A DNA stretch of 64,000 nt from CAXRDE01 sp964229355 (lineage in GTDB: Bacteria > Cyanobacteriota > Sericytochromatia > UBA7694): contig CAXRDE010000005.1 in assembly GCA_964229355.1 (NCBI GenBank), positions 1 through 64,000 of the forward strand, read 5' to 3'. Made by a program: the position numbers and the translations under genes. Below, in pieces: positions 60,535 through 64,000 of the stretch (position 1 is its first letter; each line of letters starts with the position of its first letter). Below the pieces are notes generated by a model that was not told where the DNA came from, ran no database searches, and saw only the letters and a program-made list of their open reading frames with translations.

Positions 60535-61476
60535 ATGACACCACTGGTTAGCATTAAAGTTTTCGGCGTTGGCGGCAGCGGCGGAAACACGATTAATCAT
60601 ATGCGCGCTGCCGCCTTTGAAGGGGTTGAGTTTATTGCGGTCAATACCGATGCTCAGGCCCTCTCCATGGTGGACGCTCAAGAACGCCTGCAAATTGGCG
60701 GCAAAGGCACCCGCGGCTTAGGCGCGGGCGGAAACCCCGAAGTGGGCATGAAAGCCTTTGAAGAAAGCCGTGAAGAAATCAGTCATTATTTACAAGACAC
60801 CGACATGGTGTTTGTCACCTGCGGCATGGGCGGCGGTACCGGTACCGGCGCAGGCCCAGCCCTGGCCGAAATGGCCAAATCCATGGGCGCTTTGACCGTG
60901 GGCGTGGTGACCCGTCCCTTTATGTTCGAAGGCAAACGTCGCAAAGAACAAGCCGATGCAGGCATTCAGCGCATGCTCAACGCCGTGGATACCCTGATTG
61001 TGGTCTCCAACGACCGCTTGCTGCAAAGCATGAAAGGCGGCCTGGCCGTTAAGAATGCCTTCCAGGAAGTGGACAACGTATTGTTGCAAGCCATTCAGGG
61101 CATTTCAGACATCATTAACATCCCCGGTTTGATTAACGTGGACTTCGCCGACGTGCGCGCCATTATGAGCGACGCAGGCGTGGGCGTAATGGGCGTGGGC
61201 GTCAGTTCCATGGATGTGGAAAACCCAGCCGTCGAAGCCGTTAAAAAAGCCATCGAAAACCCCTTGCTGGAGTACTCCATCGATGGTGCCACCGGCGTGG
61301 TCTTCAACATCACCAGCGGTCAGGACGTTTCTCTGCACGAAATCAACGAAGCAGCGGAAGTCATTTACAACACCGTCAACCCCGATGCCAACGTTATTTT
61401 TGGTACCGTCCTTGACGAAAACATGCGCGATCAGGTCAAAGTGACCGTCATTGCCATTGTGGGCCGTCATTTATAA
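60535..61476 (+). CDS. ftsZ: FtsZ-type GTPase lacking the C-terminal linker and tail
   Basis: 313 residues. The tubulin signature GGGTGTG is at about 99-105, the nucleotide pocket GVGGSGGN at 11-18, and the T7 loop NVDFADV is intact, so GTPase and polymer contacts are likely. The frame ends right after the second domain (VKVTVIAIVGRHL); the variable linker and the conserved tail peptide that binds FtsA/SepF are absent. Sequence after the stop is a terminator, so this is not a frameshift. AAGGAA precedes the ATG. Could be a second FtsZ or the cell's only one. Confidence 0.9.
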   Translation: MTPLVSIKVFGVGGSGGNTINHMRAAAFEGVEFIAVNTDAQALSMVDAQERLQIGGKGTRGLGAGGNPEVGMKAFEESREEISHYLQDTDMVFVTCGMGGGTGTGAGPALAEMAKSMGALTVGVVTRPFMFEGKRRKEQADAGIQRMLNAVDTLIVVSNDRLLQSMKGGLAVKNAFQEVDNVLLQAIQGISDIINIPGLINVDFADVRAIMSDAGVGVMGVGVSSMDVENPAVEAVKKAIENPLLEYSIDGATGVVFNITSGQDVSLHEINEAAEVIYNTVNPDANVIFGTVLDENMRDQVKVTVIAIVGRHL

Positions 61477-61501
61477 GATCTTAACCGTCTAAGATAAGCA
61501 G

Positions 61502-61538
61502 AAAAGCCACGAATCTCTCAAGAATTCGTGGCTTTTTC
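61502..61538 (+). terminator. Intrinsic terminator after ftsZ
   Basis: A perfect 13-bp stem (61502-61514 with 61524-61536), 9-base loop, T-rich 3' side (GGCTTTTTCT). It ends the run of genes that starts at 54865. Confidence 0.9.
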
Positions 61539-61547
61539 TATGAAAGC

Positions 61548-62744
61548 TCAGCGCGGTGCCCGTTGCGTACGATCCCCATAGCCCGTCAACTCCACATAGC
61601 CCTGCCCCGTTAAAGGCTGCTTGCCTGCCTGTCCTTTGAGCGTCACGGCCCCTTCCCAATAGGTAAAATCCAGGCGAAGCTCCTGATCGGCCTGGCGGGG
61701 TGTGACCGTCAAATCCAGTTGCTGGGCGGGCACCTTCAAACGCCATTGTGAGGGGTAGCGAATACCGGTTTGGGGACTGGTCCAGTACTCCAGCGGCACA
61801 ATGCGAAAGTCCGTCGCCTGAAGCGGGGTGGTGCGGCCATCGGCCGCAATAAGGGTTCCTGAGGACACCGGGTCGACCGTGCCATCTTGACGCCGCAATT
61901 GGTAAAGCATCAGCTCGCGCTGATCGTCCAATTGCAGCGAAAACCAATCCCAGCCCACCTGTTCAGGGGCCAGGGCACTCGTGCTCCACTCCCGATCCAG
62001 CCAGCTCAGACCGGTCAACGCAAGGGGGAGCGTTGGGGCTGCGTTGGACTCTGACTTCCAGGTGAGTGTCCCACGGGTATCCAGACGGGTCCGCGAGTAG
62101 TAATACGAGGCGTTGCCCGGCTGACTGCTTTTGGGGCTGAGGCCCTGCTGGCCTTGCAAGACCTCAGGCTTTTGCGACTGTACCGTTAAATCCAGACGCA
62201 GGGCATCGTCCTCGGCCTGCAAACGAAAGCCTTCAGCGGTGCGTTGAATCTGCCAGTCTTCAATCCAGACCCGCTGCGGGCTTGCCCCCGCCAGACCTGC
62301 GGCCCCACGGCTTAAGCGCTGCGAAGCAAAAAAGCGCTGTCGGGGAATATCGCTAAAGGCAAAATGAGCAAAATACACCTGTCGCGATGCCCAGTCTGAG
62401 GTGCGCTCCGGCATGTCCGACTGCAGAGCCCGGCGAAAAATCGTGAGCTGGTAACCGTAATTTTGCTGTGGGTTCTGCGCATCCTGGAGATTTCCCGTGT
62501 AGTACCACCACTCCGTCTGAAAGTCGAGGTGGGGGCCGTCATCCTGAGGGAAGACAAAGGCGCGCGGGGCTAACGCCCGTGCAAAACCCTGATCGGCAGG
62601 TGCAGACATGGCCTCAGCTACCGATTGACCTTGCTGGGCGTCTACAGAAGGATCCGAAGTCCGGGGCGAACAGGCTCCACACAACAGCAGCCCCACCCCC
62701 AGGGTCCGCAACAGGATTTTTAAAACAGCACCTTGATACCTCAT
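61548..62744 (-). CDS. AttH/CrtC-like lipocalin-fold lipoprotein
   Basis: 398 residues from ATG 62744, which overlaps the upstream stop (ATGA). Lipobox with Cys25 after CGA, an atypical sequence. The protein has the AttH-type double-barrel pattern: DFQTEWWYYTGNL near residue 75, VYFAHFAFSDI near 122, GLSWLDREWSTS near 247, and repeated Trp-rich strands (WDWFSLQL). Related to carotenoid 1,2-hydratases by fold. In the AttEFGH arrangement such a protein follows ABC permeases, as here. Confidence 0.85.
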   Translation of the reverse strand: MRYQGAVLKILLRTLGVGLLLCGACSPRTSDPSVDAQQGQSVAEAMSAPADQGFARALAPRAFVFPQDDGPHLDFQTEWWYYTGNLQDAQNPQQNYGYQLTIFRRALQSDMPERTSDWASRQVYFAHFAFSDIPRQRFFASQRLSRGAAGLAGASPQRVWIEDWQIQRTAEGFRLQAEDDALRLDLTVQSQKPEVLQGQQGLSPKSSQPGNASYYYSRTRLDTRGTLTWKSESNAAPTLPLALTGLSWLDREWSTSALAPEQVGWDWFSLQLDDQRELMLYQLRRQDGTVDPVSSGTLIAADGRTTPLQATDFRIVPLEYWTSPQTGIRYPSQWRLKVPAQQLDLTVTPRQADQELRLDFTYWEGAVTLKGQAGKQPLTGQGYVELTGYGDRTQRAPR

Positions 62745-64000
62745 GTTTGACGTAAACCTCCCGCCAGGGCTTGCGAGCGCTGACGCCAGGATTGCCAGGC
62801 AGGCCACAGCCCCGCCAGCAGTGCCGACCCCACAGCCAGAGCCCAGGCTTCGAGCAGCACCGTGGGCTGTAGAAACAGCGTCAAAGACCAACCAAAGGCA
62901 CGCAAATTGATCACAGCAATCAAAACCCAGGACATCAACAGGCCCACGGGCAGGGCCAAAAGTCCCGCGATTCCCCCCATACAGGCTGCCTCATAGAGTC
63001 CCAGACGGGCGTTTTGGGCCGGGGTGAGACCCAAAATCCTCAGCAGGGCGTTTTCGCGCCGCCGCTCCAGATGCAAAGCCAAAATGGTGGACAGCACCCC
63101 TAAAAAGGCCACCATCAGGGTTAAGACCCGCAGGGCATCGGTTACCGCAAAAGTGCGGTCAAATACCGCGAGTGCAGCGCGCCGCAGTTCACCGTTGGCC
63201 TGCAAGGTGTAGCTCAAGCCCTCCCGGTTCAAGGCCGCCTCAATGGCAGGGCGCGCCGTCTCTGCCGCAAGGCCCGCCTGAAGATTGAGAGCCAGTCCCG
63301 TCAACCGGGGATCTTGCCAGTACTTTACATAAATATCGCGTTGGAGCATCAGGGTGCCCAGCTCACTGGAATAATCGTAGAAAATGCCTTGTACCACAAA
63401 GGTCTGTGCCCCGGTGGGTGTTTGCAGGGTGAGGGTTTGTCCGGCTGGGGCATCCAGATTAAACTGTCCTGTGCGCTGTAAACGCCGGGCCAAAGGTTCT
63501 GAGATCAACACGCCCCCGGCCTCAAGTTGCGGCCAAAGTTGCTCCCGTGGCGCCGCTTGCCAGAGGTATTGGCGGGTCTGCCCTGCGGTATCGTGACTTA
63601 CAGCCAACACATTAAACACCCCCAGTTGCGGATCTTTAAAGCGCAGCTCACGAGAACTGTGGACTGCCGCAAGCACTTCAGGCAACGCCCCTTGTAAACG
63701 TGCTGCCGCCGCAGCCGCCATGGGCCGTTCGGTGCGCACATAAAAATCGGCGGCTAAAATTTGCGCCAGCCACAGGTCAACACTCTGGCGAAAACTGCCC
63801 ACCATAACACTGACGCCAATAATCACCGAGACCGACAACATCAAAGCCGTGGTGGCCAGGGCTGAGCGGCTTAAAGCCCGCTGTAAATTGCGGGCCGCAA
63901 GACGCCACAACAGGCCTGGACTGCGTGCGATAGCTCCCAACAGCCCCCATAAACTCAGCGGTACCAGTAGGGCAGCTCCCAGCACCACACCGGCCAGCCC
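62741..64000 (-). CDS. FtsX/AttFG-type ABC permease, partial at window edge
   Basis: The frame is open through the right edge, so the 5' part is missing. The visible 419 codons hold a membrane helix (VPLSLWGLLGA), then a full FtsX unit: helix ALATTALMLSVSVIIGVSVMVGSF, an extracytoplasmic domain of about 210 residues and three C-terminal helices. It is probably the second half of an approximately 800-residue permease; the ATPase would lie beyond the window. Cotranscribed with the AttH-like gene. Confidence 0.9.
   Translation of the reverse strand, partial: GLAGVVLGAALLVPLSLWGLLGAIARSPGLLWRLAARNLQRALSRSALATTALMLSVSVIIGVSVMVGSFRQSVDLWLAQILAADFYVRTERPMAAAAAARLQGALPEVLAAVHSSRELRFKDPQLGVFNVLAVSHDTAGQTRQYLWQAAPREQLWPQLEAGGVLISEPLARRLQRTGQFNLDAPAGQTLTLQTPTGAQTFVVQGIFYDYSSELGTLMLQRDIYVKYWQDPRLTGLALNLQAGLAAETARPAIEAALNREGLSYTLQANGELRRAALAVFDRTFAVTDALRVLTLMVAFLGVLSTILALHLERRRENALLRILGLTPAQNARLGLYEAACMGGIAGLLALPVGLLMSWVLIAVINLRAFGWSLTLFLQPTVLLEAWALAVGSALLAGLWPAWQSWRQRSQALAGGLRQT

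Overview
The window reads as ordinary, densely packed chromosome of a Gram-negative-type (diderm) bacterium, interrupted by a more AT-rich accessory stretch at about 1-4140 and a second small one at about 28130-29100. Several features would fit a non-photosynthetic relative of the Cyanobacteria (Sericytochromatia/Blackallbacteria-like): a DUF4912 gene fused in an operon with a GH57/DUF1957 branching enzyme, a cyanobacterial-style IS200/IS605 TnpA-TnpB element, a TPR-less GT41 glycosyltransferase, a two-subunit-type glycine decarboxylase (GcvPB), a PPDK/PEP-synthase regulatory protein and respiratory parts (cytochrome c, CtaG). This taxonomic guess is inference. No rRNA, tRNA, CRISPR array or phage structural gene was seen.

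Layout. 1-4140: a small unknown gene with a strong terminator, a repeat-bearing lipoprotein, the TnpA/TnpB element with a probable omega-RNA end, and two gene fragments left by rearrangement. 4185-12680: SGNH hydrolase, M23 peptidase, ADP-ribosylglycohydrolase, CsgG-like protein with alanine racemase, P5C dehydrogenase, DUF2059 protein with a Rieske oxygenase, and an unknown protein. 12726-18652: MscS channel, DUF3467 protein, cytochrome c lipoprotein, NHL-repeat lipoprotein, MerR-like coiled-coil protein. 18791-27543: aspartoacylase-GT41-shikimate kinase operon, a catalytically dead M1 peptidase homologue, CtaG, an MMPL transporter, a Ser/Pro-linker lipoprotein. 27769-32307: cupin, a fossil piece of a radical SAM gene, an AT-rich acetyltransferase, the intact B12/radical SAM-TPR protein, NTF2-like and GFA proteins. 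32402-41554: molybdopterin oxidoreductase, then a seven-gene close-packed run (gcvPB, kinase-phosphorylase, unknown, esterase, XRE-TPR regulator, repeat lipoprotein, membrane Ser/Thr kinase). 41558-45933: DUF2805, then a thiol/redox operon (CoA-binding, glutathionyl-hydroquinone reductase, ankyrin, Bcp peroxiredoxin, AraC regulator), a tiny lipoprotein and CsbD. 46025-48555: a two-gene vWA/ARPP-like operon. 48749-54700: a subclass B1-type metallo-beta-lactamase, aldo-keto reductase, a double glycosyltransferase-like TPR protein, HAD phosphatase, NRDE/TANGO2 protein. 54865-61476: DUF4912 - GH57 branching enzyme - KAS III - ATP-grasp - tail-less FtsZ, closed by a strong terminator. 61548-64000: AttH-like lipoprotein and an FtsX-type permease cut by the window edge.

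The most promising material for new biology is the vWA/ARPP-like pair with its structured leader, the glucan-enzyme/KAS III/ATP-grasp run next to a FtsZ that lacks the C-terminal linker and tail, the XRE-TPR/lipoprotein/kinase module, and the active-site-less M1 protein. Genes are packed tightly: ATGA overlaps are common, and three convergent gene pairs share a 4-base stop overlap.
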